In this document: one piece after another, positions 18,273-27,762 of the stretch
How the letters are laid out: every line of letters starts with the position of its first letter
Position numbering within the stretch: position 1 is the stretch's first letter
NCBI RefSeq assembly: GCF_004765815.2
Contig: NZ_ML974127.1
Span: 1,094,927 to 1,158,926 of the forward strand
Reading direction: 5' to 3'
Source of the DNA: Halorussus salinus
GTDB lineage: Archaea; Halobacteriota; Halobacteria; Halobacteriales; Haladaptataceae
DNA length: 64,000 nucleotides
The notes under the pieces: model-generated
The model's database searches: none
What the model was told of the DNA's origin: nothing
Seen by the model: only the letters and a program-made list of their open reading frames with translations
Made by a program: the position numbers and the translations under genes

Positions 18273-19945
18273 GTTCCCAAGAGAAATCCCCCGAAGGAGA
18301 CCTTCCGGCGGTCGAGGGCGTCGATTACGACGCGCTCGAAGCCATGCTCGGCGAGCGGGTCCTCGACCGCGAGACCCACCTGAACGCCGAAGGGTTCGTC
18401 GTCCGACCCGACGAGGTCGAGGAGACCCTCGAAATTCTGCGCGACGAAGCCGGGTTCGACCACCTCTCGATGCTCACCGCGCAGGACTACCCCGACCGCT
18501 ACGAGAGCATCTACCACCTCAAGAAGTACGACGACCCGACCCAAGAGGTCAGCGTCGTCGTCCCCACCGACCCGGAGAACCCGACCAGCGAGTCGGCGGC
18601 GTCGGTGTACAAGACGGCGGAGTGGCACGAGCGGGAGGCCTACGACCTCGTGGGCGTCGAGTACGAGAACCATCCGGACCTGCGGCGCATCCTCCTGCCC
18701 GAGACGTGGCAGGGCCACCCGCTGAGTTCCGACTACGACCAAGACAAACCTCAAATCGTCACGCTGCAGGAACACGTCAACCCCATCGCCGAGAACCAGC
18801 GTGGGACCGACTCCGAGTCGGACACGATGTTCCTCAACATCGGCCCCCACCACCCGGCGACTCACGGCGTGCTGCACGTCAAGACGGTGCTGGACGGCGA
18901 GCAGGTCGCGGACGTGGAGCCGGACATCGGCTACCTCCACCGGTGCGAGGAGCAGATGTGTCAGCAAGGCACCTACCGCCACCAGATTATGCCGTACCCC
19001 GACCGGTGGGACTACGCGTCGGCGGGCCTGCTCAACGAGTGGGCTTACGCTCGCGTAGCGGAGGACCTGAACGACATCGAGGTGCCCGAGTACGCCCAAA
19101 TCGTCCGGACGATGAGCGCCGAGTTGTGCCGCATCGCGTCGCACATGCTCGCGCTCGGGACGTTCTGTCTGGACATCTACGGCGACTTCACGGCCATCTT
19201 CATGTACGCCATGCGCGACCGCGAGAAGGTCCAGAACATCTTGGAAGACCTGACCGGTCAGCGCATGATGTTCAACTACTTCCGGTTGGGCGGCGTGGTC
19301 TGGGACCTACCCGAACCCCGTGACGAGTTCTTCGACAAGATTCGGGACTTCATGGACGACCTGCCCGAGACCCTCGAGGAGTACCACGACCTCATCACGG
19401 GCAACGAAATCTTCCAGAAGCGCACCATCGGGACGGGCGTCCTCGAACCCGACGTGGCCAAGCAGTACGGCTGTACGGGACCGGTCGCTCGCGCGTCGGG
19501 CGTCGATTACGACCTGCGCCGCGACGACCCCTACGGCTACTACGACGAACTCGACTGGGATGTCATCACGGAAGACGGCTGTGACAACTTCGCCCGTCTC
19601 CTCGTGCGGATGCGGGAAGTCGAGGAGTCCGCGAAGATCATCAGCCAGTGCGTGGACCTGCTGGAGGACTGGCCGGAGGACGAACGCGACATCCAAGCGA
19701 ACGTCCCCCGGACGCTCAAGCCCGACCCGGACACCGAGGTCTACCGCGCCGTCGAAGGCGCGAAGGGCGAACTCGGCATCTACATCCGGTCGGACGGCAC
19801 CGACAAGCCCGGTCGGTTCAAGATTCGGAGTCCGTGTTTCAACAACCTCCACTCGCTGGAGGCGATGGCCGAGGGCGAGTACGTGCCCGACCTCGTGGCG
19901 GCGCTGGGTAGCCTCGACGTGATTCTCGGGGAGGTGGACCGCTGA
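18269..19945 (+). CDS. nuoCD: complex I fused subunit C/D
   Basis: A 558-residue fusion. Residues about 20-170 are the NuoC (30 kDa) domain, ending with DLVGVEYENHPDLRRILLPETW-type family sequence. Residues about 185-558 are the NuoD (49 kDa) domain, beginning with NIGPHHPATHGVL, which contains the quinone-site histidine loop. NuoD lines the quinone-binding cavity together with NuoB. NuoC and NuoD are separate genes in many bacteria and fused in others such as E. coli. It overlaps nuoH by one base. Confidence 0.95.
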   Translation: MSSQEKSPEGDLPAVEGVDYDALEAMLGERVLDRETHLNAEGFVVRPDEVEETLEILRDEAGFDHLSMLTAQDYPDRYESIYHLKKYDDPTQEVSVVVPTDPENPTSESAASVYKTAEWHEREAYDLVGVEYENHPDLRRILLPETWQGHPLSSDYDQDKPQIVTLQEHVNPIAENQRGTDSESDTMFLNIGPHHPATHGVLHVKTVLDGEQVADVEPDIGYLHRCEEQMCQQGTYRHQIMPYPDRWDYASAGLLNEWAYARVAEDLNDIEVPEYAQIVRTMSAELCRIASHMLALGTFCLDIYGDFTAIFMYAMRDREKVQNILEDLTGQRMMFNYFRLGGVVWDLPEPRDEFFDKIRDFMDDLPETLEEYHDLITGNEIFQKRTIGTGVLEPDVAKQYGCTGPVARASGVDYDLRRDDPYGYYDELDWDVITEDGCDNFARLLVRMREVEESAKIISQCVDLLEDWPEDERDIQANVPRTLKPDPDTEVYRAVEGAKGELGIYIRSDGTDKPGRFKIRSPCFNNLHSLEAMAEGEYVPDLVAALGSLDVILGEVDR

Positions 19946-21027
19946 TGTTGCTCCCCTTGCAGGCCGAACCGACCCTGCTACCCGAAACCATCGGTAGAGT
20001 GCTGTTCGGCTCCGAGATGGCCATCTGGCAGGAAGCCATCGCGGGGTTCATCGGCGCGTTCATCATCGCGAACGTCATGCTGGCCAACGCCGGGGTCGCC
20101 GGGCCGTGGGCCAAGCGGAAGATAACCGCGTCGTTCACCGACCGCATCGCCGTCAACCGCATCGGTCCGTTCGGCCTCCTCATCATTCCGGCCGCGGCGG
20201 TCCAGTTGATGGCGAAAGAACTCATCATCCCGGACGGCGTCGACCGACCGGCGTACGACTTCGCGCCCATCGTGTTGGCGGGGTCGGCGCTGCTCGGTTT
20301 CGCGGTCATTCCGATGGGTTCGATTTTCGGCATCAATCTCCAACTCGCCGACCCCGAAACCGGGTTGGCCTACGTGTTCGCGGTCGCCTCCATCGCGACG
20401 CTCGCGCTGACGATGGCGGGCTACGCGTCGAACAACAAGTACTCGCTGATGGGCGGTCTGCGCGCCATCGCACAGAACATCGCCTACGAGATTCCGCTCG
20501 TCGTCACGGCGGCGTCGGTCGTGCTGTTCACGGGGACGCTCCAGACCAGCGAAATCGTCGCACAGCAGGCCGAACCGCTCGTGACGATTGCTGGCGTTAC
20601 GATTCCGTCGTGGTTCGCGTTCGTGAACCCCTTCGCGTTCGTGCTGTTCATGGTCGCGAACCTCGCGGAAATCGGGCGTAACCCGTTCGACATCCCGGAA
20701 GCGCCGACCGAAATCGTCGCCGGGTACATGACCGAGTACTCCAGCATCTACTTCGTCCTGTTCTACATGGGCGAGTTCATCCACATCTTCCTCGGTGGTG
20801 CCATCGTTGCGACGGTGTTCCTCGGCGGTCCGTCCGGTCCGATTCTGCCGGGATTCATCTGGTTCATCATCAAAATCTGGGCAGTCTTCCTGTTCACGCA
20901 GTGGGCGCGGTCGGCGGTTCCCCGCGTTCGCATCGACCAACTCATCGAGATCGGCTGGAAGGGCATGCTCGTGTTGAGCTTCGCTAACCTCGTCCTGACG
21001 GCCGTCATCGTCGGGGTGATGCTCTAA
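19945..21027 (+). CDS. nuoH: complex I subunit H
   Basis: A 360-residue membrane subunit with about eight to nine helices that links the quinone cavity to the proton-pumping arm. The conserved EIPLV stretch, AEIGRNPFDIPEAPTEIVAGY loop and later FIWFIIKIWAVFLF helix are all present, with the family glutamates. It overlaps nuoCD and nuoI by one base each, so translation is tightly coupled. Confidence 0.95.
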   Translation: MLLPLQAEPTLLPETIGRVLFGSEMAIWQEAIAGFIGAFIIANVMLANAGVAGPWAKRKITASFTDRIAVNRIGPFGLLIIPAAAVQLMAKELIIPDGVDRPAYDFAPIVLAGSALLGFAVIPMGSIFGINLQLADPETGLAYVFAVASIATLALTMAGYASNNKYSLMGGLRAIAQNIAYEIPLVVTAASVVLFTGTLQTSEIVAQQAEPLVTIAGVTIPSWFAFVNPFAFVLFMVANLAEIGRNPFDIPEAPTEIVAGYMTEYSSIYFVLFYMGEFIHIFLGGAIVATVFLGGPSGPILPGFIWFIIKIWAVFLFTQWARSAVPRVRIDQLIEIGWKGMLVLSFANLVLTAVIVGVML

Positions 21028-21488
21028 TGATCGGAGTACTGAAATCAATGGCGACGACGCTGAAGCACGCACTGGACGGGTCCACGTTCACGGTCGAGTA
21101 CCCCGACGTGGCACCCGAAGTAAGCCCCCGTTTCCGCGGGGTCCACAAGTTCAGCCAAGAGCGTTGCATCTGGTGTCGCCAGTGCGAGAACGTCTGTCCG
21201 AACGACACGATTCAGATCGTTCAGGACGACCAGCGCAACGGCGAGCAGTACAACCTCCACATCGGACAGTGTATCTACTGTCGGCTGTGCGAGGAGGTCT
21301 GTCCGGTGGACGCCATCCTGCTCACGGAGAACTTCGAGTTCACGGGCGACACCAAAGACGACCTCGTGTACAACAAAGAGCAGTTGAAGAACGTCCCGTG
21401 GTACAAGGACATGGACCCCCTCGAATCCCGCGAACCCGACCGGGGCGCGTGGATCGGCGAGGGCGAGGGCGAGGTGGACTACCAGTAG
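21027..21488 (+). CDS. nuoI: complex I subunit I, two 4Fe-4S clusters
   Basis: A 153-residue ferredoxin-like subunit. Two ligand sets are clear: Cys47-Cys50-Cys53-Cys57 and Cys82-Cys85-Cys88-Cys92, each CxxCxxCxxxCP. It passes electrons toward NuoB. Because no NuoE, F or G follows, this subunit may be the entry point for the unknown electron donor. A 52-base gap follows, the only real break in the operon. Confidence 0.95.
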   Translation: MIGVLKSMATTLKHALDGSTFTVEYPDVAPEVSPRFRGVHKFSQERCIWCRQCENVCPNDTIQIVQDDQRNGEQYNLHIGQCIYCRLCEEVCPVDAILLTENFEFTGDTKDDLVYNKEQLKNVPWYKDMDPLESREPDRGAWIGEGEGEVDYQ

Positions 21489-21540
21489 TCCAGTCTCGAA
21501 ACGTTAAAAGGACGAATACGAGAACTTCAAGGTGACTGAA

Positions 21541-21813
21541 ATGGTATACGAGCTACTCACGTTCGGGCTGTTCGCTCTCGTCACGATAGCGAGCAGTCTG
21601 GGCGTCGTCCTGGTGCGGGACATTTGGCACTCGGCGTTACTGCTGGGTGTCGCGCTGCTCTCCGTCGCTGTACACTACGTACTGTTACAGGCGGAGTTCC
21701 TCGCGGCGATGCAGGTCCTCGTCTACGTCGGCGGGGTCCTCGTTCTCATCACGTTCGCCGTGATGCTCACGCGCCAGGCCAAGACTGAGACAGAGGAGGT
21801 GACCGACTTATGA
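21541..21813 (+). CDS. complex I subunit J, N-terminal part (first nuoJ gene)
   Basis: A 90-residue membrane protein with three helices that corresponds to the N-terminal portion of NuoJ, including the AEFLAAMQVLVYVGGVLVL helix. A GGTGA motif six bases upstream supports the ATG at 21541 over the GTG at 21532. Its stop overlaps the second nuoJ gene by four bases. NuoJ being split into two coupled genes is typical of haloarchaea and not a frameshift, since each part has its own start. Confidence 0.88.
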   Translation: MVYELLTFGLFALVTIASSLGVVLVRDIWHSALLLGVALLSVAVHYVLLQAEFLAAMQVLVYVGGVLVLITFAVMLTRQAKTETEEVTDL

Positions 21814-22256
21814 GTAACAGCGAAATCGACGACGGCGGCCGTAAGTGGCCCGGTGTAGCCGCGCTCGCGCTCTTCGCGGTGATGGCGTGGATCTTCGTCG
21901 GCGCGGAGTTCGGTGAAGCCGCCGGGTTCCCCGACGGAGCCTCGATTACCGCGAGCATCGGCTACGCGATGTTCAACATCAACGCACAGAACGCCGTGCC
22001 GAGCGAGGGAATGCTCGTCGCGTTCGAGATAATCGACCTCGTGTTGGTCGGCGCGCTGGTCGGCGCGGTCATGCTGGCCCGACGCGACGACGGCGGCGAG
22101 ATCGTCTCGGCCCTGCGTTCGGAAGCAGTAGAGGAGACGCCGGGCGACGGCGTCATCGCGGACGGCGGTGAGCCAACCGACGGTTCGCGAACCTCGTCGG
22201 AGCTTCAGTCCGACGGCGGTACCGAGCGGACCGACGAGACGGGAGGTGAGCAGTGA
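21810..22256 (+). CDS. complex I subunit J, C-terminal part (second nuoJ gene)
   Basis: A 148-residue protein that supplies the rest of NuoJ: a helix near residues 12-28, an amphipathic central region (ASITASIGYAMFNINAQNAVPSE) and a last helix (about 72-90). The C-terminal about 50 residues are a soluble acidic Ser/Gly/Glu tail absent from bacterial NuoJ. The function of the tail is unknown. It overlaps the nuoK ATG by one base. Confidence 0.85.
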   Translation: MSNSEIDDGGRKWPGVAALALFAVMAWIFVGAEFGEAAGFPDGASITASIGYAMFNINAQNAVPSEGMLVAFEIIDLVLVGALVGAVMLARRDDGGEIVSALRSEAVEETPGDGVIADGGEPTDGSRTSSELQSDGGTERTDETGGEQ

Positions 22257-22558
22257 TGGTACCGGTCGAATACTACCTCCTGCTCTCGGCCGCCGTCTTC
22301 GCCATCGGCGTGTTCGGCATCCTGACCCGCCGGAACGCACTGCTGTTCCTGATGAGCGTGGAGCTACTGCTGAACGCGGCGAACATCAACCTCGTCGCGT
22401 TCTCGCAGTTCCACGGTAACCTGACGGGCCAGACGTTCAGCCTGTTCACGCTGGCGCTGGCGGCCGCGGAGGTCGCGGTCGGTATCGGCATCATCCTCGT
22501 GTTGTATCGCAACTTCAAGGACGTGGACGTGACCGAAGCGACGACGATGAGGTGGTAA
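22256..22558 (+). CDS. nuoK: complex I subunit K
   Basis: A 100-residue, three-helix antiporter-like subunit. The two membrane glutamates expected in NuoK are seen in the MSVELLLNAANINLV helix and in the later AAAEVAVGIGIILV helix. The ATG at 22256 overlaps the previous stop and is preferred over the GTG three bases earlier because GGAGGTGA lies properly upstream. Confidence 0.95.
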   Translation: MVPVEYYLLLSAAVFAIGVFGILTRRNALLFLMSVELLLNAANINLVAFSQFHGNLTGQTFSLFTLALAAAEVAVGIGIILVLYRNFKDVDVTEATTMRW

Positions 22559-22562
22559 ACGT

Positions 22563-24629
22563 ATGGCAGCACTCCCCTTCGAACTGGCACCGGCCATCGC
22601 GGCCCTGCCGTTCGTATCGTTCCTGATCGCGTTGCTCGTCGGAGCGTTCGCTCCTCGACTGCTCCCCAAGGGCGGAGCGATTCCCGGCATCCTCGCGACC
22701 GCTGGCTCGCTCCTGCTGTCCGTGTGGGCGTTCGTGGCCGTCGGGGGCGCTTCCGACGGAATGTACCACGTCTCGACGACGTGGATCGCGGGCATGGGTG
22801 AGGCCGCGGTGGACCTCCACTTCGGCATCCTGCTCGACCCACTCTCGACGATGATGCTGATCATCGTCTCGCTGGTCGCGCTGTTGGTCCACATCTTCAG
22901 CCTCGGCTACATGAACGACGAGGGCGAGACGGGCCTGCCCCGGTACTACGCCGGACTCGGCCTGTTCACCGCGAGCATGCTCTCGTTCGTGTTCGCGAAC
23001 AACCTGCTCATGGCGTTCATGTTCTTCGAGCTAGTGGGGCTGTGTTCGTGGCTCCTCATCGGCTTCTGGCAGACCGACGACGCGCCGCCGAGCGCCGCGA
23101 AGAAGGCGTTCCTCGTCACCCGCTTCGGTGACTACTTCTTCCTCGTCGGCGTCGTCGGCGTCTTCGCCACCTTCGGCACGTCGATGTTCGTCGGCACAGA
23201 GGCCGCCGAGTCGTTCCCCCATCTGGCCGAACTCGCGCTCGCCGGTGAGGGCGCGGCCGAGGTGACGACGTTCCTCGGTCTCGACCCGCAGGCGTGGTTC
23301 GCCGTCCTCGGACTCCTGATTCTGGGCGGCGTCGTCGGCAAGTCCGCGCAGTTCCCCCTGCACACGTGGCTGCCCGACGCCATGGAGGGTCCGACCCCCG
23401 TCTCCGCGCTGATTCACGCGGCGACGATGGTCGCGGCGGGCGTCTACCTCGTCGCGCGCATCTACGGATTCTACGCCCTGCTACCGCAGGTGCTTGCGCT
23501 CATCGCGTTCGTCGGCGGCTTCACGGCGCTGTTCGCCGCGACGATGGGCGTCGTCAAGAAGGAAATAAAGCAGGTGCTGGCGTACTCGACCATCTCCCAG
23601 TACGGCTACATGATGCTCGGACTGGGCGCTGGCGGCTACGTCGCCGCCTCCTTCCACCTGATGACCCACGCCTTCTTCAAGGCGCTGCTGTTCCTCGGTG
23701 CGGGGTCGGTCATCATCGCGATGCACCACAACGAGAACATGTGGGACATGGGCGGTCTGAAAGACCGGATGCCCGTGACCTACTACGCGTTCCTCTCGGG
23801 GTCGCTCGCGCTCGCGGGCATCGTCCCGTTCTCGGGCTTCTGGTCGAAAGACGAGATTCTCTACGAGGCGCTCGTCCACGGCCTCAACAGTCCGCTCCTG
23901 CTGGCGGCCTACGCGATGGGCCTGCTCGCGGTGTTCTTCACCGGGTTCTACACCTTCCGGATGGTCGCGCTGACCTTCCACGGTGAACCCCGGAGTGACA
24001 CCGCGCGTGACCCCCACGGCGTGCGCTGGAACGTGAAAGGGCCGCTCGCGGTCCTCGGAACGCTCGCGGCCGTCGCGGGCGTCGCGAACCTGCTCCCGGT
24101 CCAGAAGGTACTGGGTGTGGAGGGCATCGACTTCCTCCACCAGTGGCTCGACGCCGGACCCGAAGCACTATCGGCGCACCACTACGGCGAACTGACCCAC
24201 GACTTCGCCCACTACTCGGCCGGGTACGTCGGGTCGGAGGTCACGACGGTTCTCCTCGGTGCTGGCGTCTCGCTCGCACTCGCACTCGCGGGTGCCGGAC
24301 TCGCGTGGAAGCTCTACGCGGTGCCGGACCCCGACGAGCACACCGACAAACTCGGTGGCGCGAAGACGGTGTTGTTCAACAACTACTACCAAGACGAGTA
24401 TCAGGTCTGGCTGGCGACCGGTCTCACCCTGCCGCTGGCCCGCGCTGCGGACAAGTTCGACCAAGGCGTCATCGACGGCGTCGTTGACGGCGTCTCCAGC
24501 GTGAGCCTGACGGGTGGCGACCGCATCAAGCGAATCCAGACCGGCGTGGTCTCGAACTACGCCTTCCTGCTGACGGCGAGTTTCGTCGTCTTGCTCGTCG
24601 TTCTCGGACTCGTGGGAGGTTGGTTCTGA
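22563..24629 (+). CDS. nuoL: complex I subunit L, antiporter-like proton pump
   Basis: A 688-residue polytopic subunit related to Mrp antiporters and one of the three main proton-pumping modules. Family signatures include FFELVGLCSWLLIGFW near residue 155, GKSAQFPLHTWLPDAMEGPTPVSALIHAATMVAAG (key lysine and histidines), and STISQYGYMMLGLG. The long C-terminal region includes the lateral helix typical of NuoL. Four bases separate it from nuoK. Confidence 0.95.
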   Translation: MAALPFELAPAIAALPFVSFLIALLVGAFAPRLLPKGGAIPGILATAGSLLLSVWAFVAVGGASDGMYHVSTTWIAGMGEAAVDLHFGILLDPLSTMMLIIVSLVALLVHIFSLGYMNDEGETGLPRYYAGLGLFTASMLSFVFANNLLMAFMFFELVGLCSWLLIGFWQTDDAPPSAAKKAFLVTRFGDYFFLVGVVGVFATFGTSMFVGTEAAESFPHLAELALAGEGAAEVTTFLGLDPQAWFAVLGLLILGGVVGKSAQFPLHTWLPDAMEGPTPVSALIHAATMVAAGVYLVARIYGFYALLPQVLALIAFVGGFTALFAATMGVVKKEIKQVLAYSTISQYGYMMLGLGAGGYVAASFHLMTHAFFKALLFLGAGSVIIAMHHNENMWDMGGLKDRMPVTYYAFLSGSLALAGIVPFSGFWSKDEILYEALVHGLNSPLLLAAYAMGLLAVFFTGFYTFRMVALTFHGEPRSDTARDPHGVRWNVKGPLAVLGTLAAVAGVANLLPVQKVLGVEGIDFLHQWLDAGPEALSAHHYGELTHDFAHYSAGYVGSEVTTVLLGAGVSLALALAGAGLAWKLYAVPDPDEHTDKLGGAKTVLFNNYYQDEYQVWLATGLTLPLARAADKFDQGVIDGVVDGVSSVSLTGGDRIKRIQTGVVSNYAFLLTASFVVLLVVLGLVGGWF

Positions 24630-26159
24630 ATGTGGATCGAAGCACTCATCGCGGTGACGCTGGCGAGTGCGTTCGCTGTGTTCCTCGCCCCGAACAAGTT
24701 GGCGGGCAAACTCGCGTTCGCGCTCAGCCTGCTCCCGCTCGGCGGGAGCCTCTGGATGTACAGCACGTACGAGGCCAGCGGCAACGCCCTCTTGGAGGGT
24801 AGCGAACTGGCCTTCGAGACGAACTTCGAGTGGGTCACCGCCGGACCCTACGCCCTGAACTGGCACGTCGGCCTCGACGGCATCAGCATGCCGCTGGTCG
24901 CGCTGACCACGGTACTCACGTCGCTGGCCCTGCTGGCGTCGTGGACGCCCATCGACGAGCGCCAGAGTCAGTTCTACGGCCTGATGCTGTTCCTCGAAGC
25001 CAGCCTGCTGGGCGTCTTCTCGGCGCTCGACTTCTTCCAGTGGTTCGTCTTCTGGGAGATGGTGCTGGTTCCGATGTACGTCCTCATCGGCGTCTGGGGC
25101 GGTCCGCGGCGCAAGTACGCGGCCATCAAGATGTTCGTCTACACGAACATCGCTTCCCTCGTGATGTTCATCGGGTTCATCGCGCTGGTGTTCGGCCTCG
25201 GCGACTCGGTGACGAGTCTCGACATGCCCGCCATCGCCCAAGCGCTCCGCGCGGGCGAACTCGGCGGTCTCGGCCCGCTCGAGGCGGGCACGCTGAAGGT
25301 GGCGGCGTTCGTCGCCATGTTCGCCGGATTCGCGGTGAAGGTCCCGGTCGTCCCGTTCCACACGTGGCTGCCGGACGCCCACGTCGAGGCCCCGACGCCG
25401 GTGTCGATTATGCTGGCGGGGGTCCTCCTGAAGATGGGTACCTACGCACTGCTCCGGTTCAACTTCACGATGCTCCCGGAGGTCGCACAGAACAACGCCC
25501 AGATAATCGCGGTGTTCGCGGTCGTCAGCGTCATCTACGGCGCGATGCTGGCGCTGGCCCAGTCCGACCTCAAGCGCATCGTGGCGTACTCCTCGGTCTC
25601 CTCGATGGGGTACGTCATACTGGGACTCGTGGCGTACACGCTCTACGGCATGGGCGGTGCGACCTTCCAGATGGTCGCCCACGGTCTCATCTCGGGGCTG
25701 ATGTTCATGTCGGTCGGCGTCATCTACAACACGACCCACACCCGGATGGTGCAGGACATGTCCGGGCTGGCGAGCAAGATGCCGTTCACCGTCGCGGTGT
25801 TCGTCGCGGGCGCGTTCGGCTACATGGGCCTGCCGTTGATGGCTGGCTTCGCCGCGGAACTGTTCATCTTCCTCGGCTCGTTCGGCGCGTTCGCTGGCTC
25901 GGTGTGGTTCACGGCCGCCGCGATGTTCGGCATCGTCGTGGTCGCGGGCTACCTCCTGTTCGCCATGCAGCGCACGCTGTTCGGGACCTTCGAGGTCGAA
26001 ACCGACTACGAGGTCGGTCCGGCCGCGTTCCACGACGTGGCCCCGCTCGTGGTCCTCATCCTGCTGGTCATCCTGCTGGGCGTGGACCCGAACATCTTCT
26101 ACACGATGATTCAGGACGCAGTGGATCCGCTGGTTCCGGCGGTCGGAGGTGGTGCATAG
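24630..26159 (+). CDS. nuoM: complex I subunit M, antiporter-like proton pump
   Basis: A 509-residue antiporter-like membrane subunit. The glutamate helix FWEMVLVPMYVLIG (about residue 140), VPVVPFHTWLPDAHVEAPTPVSIMLAGVLLKMGTY region (key lysine/histidine) and YSSVSSMGYVILGL mark the family. The gene starts directly after the nuoL stop and ends directly before the nuoN ATG. Confidence 0.95.
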   Translation: MWIEALIAVTLASAFAVFLAPNKLAGKLAFALSLLPLGGSLWMYSTYEASGNALLEGSELAFETNFEWVTAGPYALNWHVGLDGISMPLVALTTVLTSLALLASWTPIDERQSQFYGLMLFLEASLLGVFSALDFFQWFVFWEMVLVPMYVLIGVWGGPRRKYAAIKMFVYTNIASLVMFIGFIALVFGLGDSVTSLDMPAIAQALRAGELGGLGPLEAGTLKVAAFVAMFAGFAVKVPVVPFHTWLPDAHVEAPTPVSIMLAGVLLKMGTYALLRFNFTMLPEVAQNNAQIIAVFAVVSVIYGAMLALAQSDLKRIVAYSSVSSMGYVILGLVAYTLYGMGGATFQMVAHGLISGLMFMSVGVIYNTTHTRMVQDMSGLASKMPFTVAVFVAGAFGYMGLPLMAGFAAELFIFLGSFGAFAGSVWFTAAAMFGIVVVAGYLLFAMQRTLFGTFEVETDYEVGPAAFHDVAPLVVLILLVILLGVDPNIFYTMIQDAVDPLVPAVGGGA

Positions 26160-27653
26160 ATGGCGATTCAACTCCCGACGTGGATGGCGCTCGGTCCGTC
26201 GATTGTACTCGGACTGACCGCCCTCCTGCTGTTGATCTTCGACAGCATCACCCCCGACTCGACCGGTCGGGGCGTGCTGGCGGGAACCGCGACCCTCGGG
26301 TCGCTGGTCGCGGCCGGTCTCTCGGCGTGGTACCTGTTCGAGGGCACGGGGCAAGCCCCGATTACCCTCTACGGAGACGCGCTCGTCGTGGACACGATGA
26401 GCCTGTTCTTCGCGCTGGTGTTCGCCAGCGTGACCGCGCTGGTGTCGGTCGCTAGCTTCGACTACCTGCGCGACCACTCCTATCAGGCGGAGTACTACGC
26501 GCTGGTCACGCTCGCCGCGACGGGGATGACGCTGATGGCGTCCGCGAACAGCCTCGCGGTCGCGTTCGTCAGCCTCGAACTGTCCAGCCTGCCGTCGTTC
26601 GCGCTGGTCGCCATCCTCAAGAAGAACCGCGGGAGCGTCGAAGCGGGCCTGAAGTACTTCCTCATCGGGGCGCTGTCGTCGGCCATCCTCGCCTACGGCA
26701 TCAGCCTCGTCTACGCGGTCACCGGCTCGCTGCTGCTACCCGACATCGCCAGTTCGGTCGGCGGAACCGACCTAACCGGCGTGCTGGGACTCGGCATCGT
26801 GATGCTGCTCGGCGGGTTCGCCTACAAGACCTCCGCGGTGCCGTTCCACTTCTGGGCACCCGAGGCTTACGAGGGCGCGCCAGCGCCCATCTCGGCGTTC
26901 CTCTCGTCGGCCTCGAAGGCCGCCGGGTTCGCCGTGGCGTTCCGCGTGTTCGTCGTCGCGTTCCCCATCCAGCAGTTGGTCACGGGGGCCGCGACGAGCG
27001 TGGACTGGGTCCTCGCGGCCCAGATTCTCGCCGTCGTGACGATGACGCTCGGTAACTTCGCGGCGGCCACGCAGGACACGGTCAAGCGGATGCTCGCGTA
27101 CTCGTCGGTCGGGCACGCGGGCTATGTCCTCATCGGCCTCGCGGCGCTGTCGGGCGGGAACAACGAGTTCGTGCTGGCTGGCGGCATGAGCCACCTGCTC
27201 GTCTACGGGTTCATGAACACGGGCGCGTTCCTGTTCATCGCCCTGACCGAGTACTGGTCGGTCGGCCGGAAGTTCGAGGACTTCAACGGGCTGGCCTCGC
27301 AGGCACCGTTCGCCTGCACGGTCATGACCCTGTTCCTGTTCAACCTCGCTGGCCTGCCGGTCGGCGGCGGGTTCATGAGCAAGTACTTCCTGTTCGGTGC
27401 CGCGGTCGGTGCCGGATTCTGGTGGCTCGCCGCCGTGGGTGCCATCAACAGCGCGCTGTCGCTGTACTACTACTCGCGGGTCGTGAAGGCGATGTGGATA
27501 GAGGACTCCTCGGGCGATTTCGACATCGAGTCCAAGCCCGCGGGCCTCTACGCCGCGCTGGCCGCCGCCGCCATCGTGACCGTCCTGCTGTTGCCCGGAT
27601 TCGGTCCGGTCTGGCAGTACGCGACCGACGCCGCCGCGGGCATCGTGGCCTGA
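26160..27653 (+). CDS. nuoN: complex I subunit N, antiporter-like proton pump
   Basis: A 497-residue antiporter-like subunit and last gene of the operon. It has SLELSSLPSFALVA (membrane glutamate), FKTSAVPFHFWAPEAYEGAPAPISAFLS-type sequence (read here as YKTSAVPFHFWAPEAYEGAP) and YSSVGHAGYVLIGL. A T-rich stretch follows the stop and may end the transcript. Confidence 0.95.
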   Translation: MAIQLPTWMALGPSIVLGLTALLLLIFDSITPDSTGRGVLAGTATLGSLVAAGLSAWYLFEGTGQAPITLYGDALVVDTMSLFFALVFASVTALVSVASFDYLRDHSYQAEYYALVTLAATGMTLMASANSLAVAFVSLELSSLPSFALVAILKKNRGSVEAGLKYFLIGALSSAILAYGISLVYAVTGSLLLPDIASSVGGTDLTGVLGLGIVMLLGGFAYKTSAVPFHFWAPEAYEGAPAPISAFLSSASKAAGFAVAFRVFVVAFPIQQLVTGAATSVDWVLAAQILAVVTMTLGNFAAATQDTVKRMLAYSSVGHAGYVLIGLAALSGGNNEFVLAGGMSHLLVYGFMNTGAFLFIALTEYWSVGRKFEDFNGLASQAPFACTVMTLFLFNLAGLPVGGGFMSKYFLFGAAVGAGFWWLAAVGAINSALSLYYYSRVVKAMWIEDSSGDFDIESKPAGLYAALAAAAIVTVLLLPGFGPVWQYATDAAAGIVA

Positions 27654-27663
27654 CAGAGACCTC

Positions 27664-27688
27664 GACTTTTCCCGTTTCGATTTTTCCG
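27664..27688 (+). terminator. T-rich termination region after nuoN
   Basis: Three runs of T (TTTT, TTT, TTTTT) within 25 bases follow the nuoN stop. Oligo-T tracts are the usual termination signal in archaea. No stable hairpin is needed or seen. Confidence 0.45.
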
Positions 27689-27762
27689 ACGCCACTTCCC
27701 GAGCGCGAGGAGCGACCGTAGACGGTAGACTTTAGGCCGCGCAACGGAAACCCGCGGGTAGA

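Noticed and set aside
21541-22256. The two nuoJ genes considered as one frameshifted gene
   Set aside because: Each half has its own start and ribosome-binding motif and they overlap by ATGA, the normal coupled arrangement; split NuoJ is usual in haloarchaea.
24168-26477. A 769-codon minus-strand open frame across nuoL-nuoN
   Set aside because: It spans three genuine nuo genes and encodes an Arg/His/Glu-rich sequence without family features. Such antisense frames are expected at this GC content.
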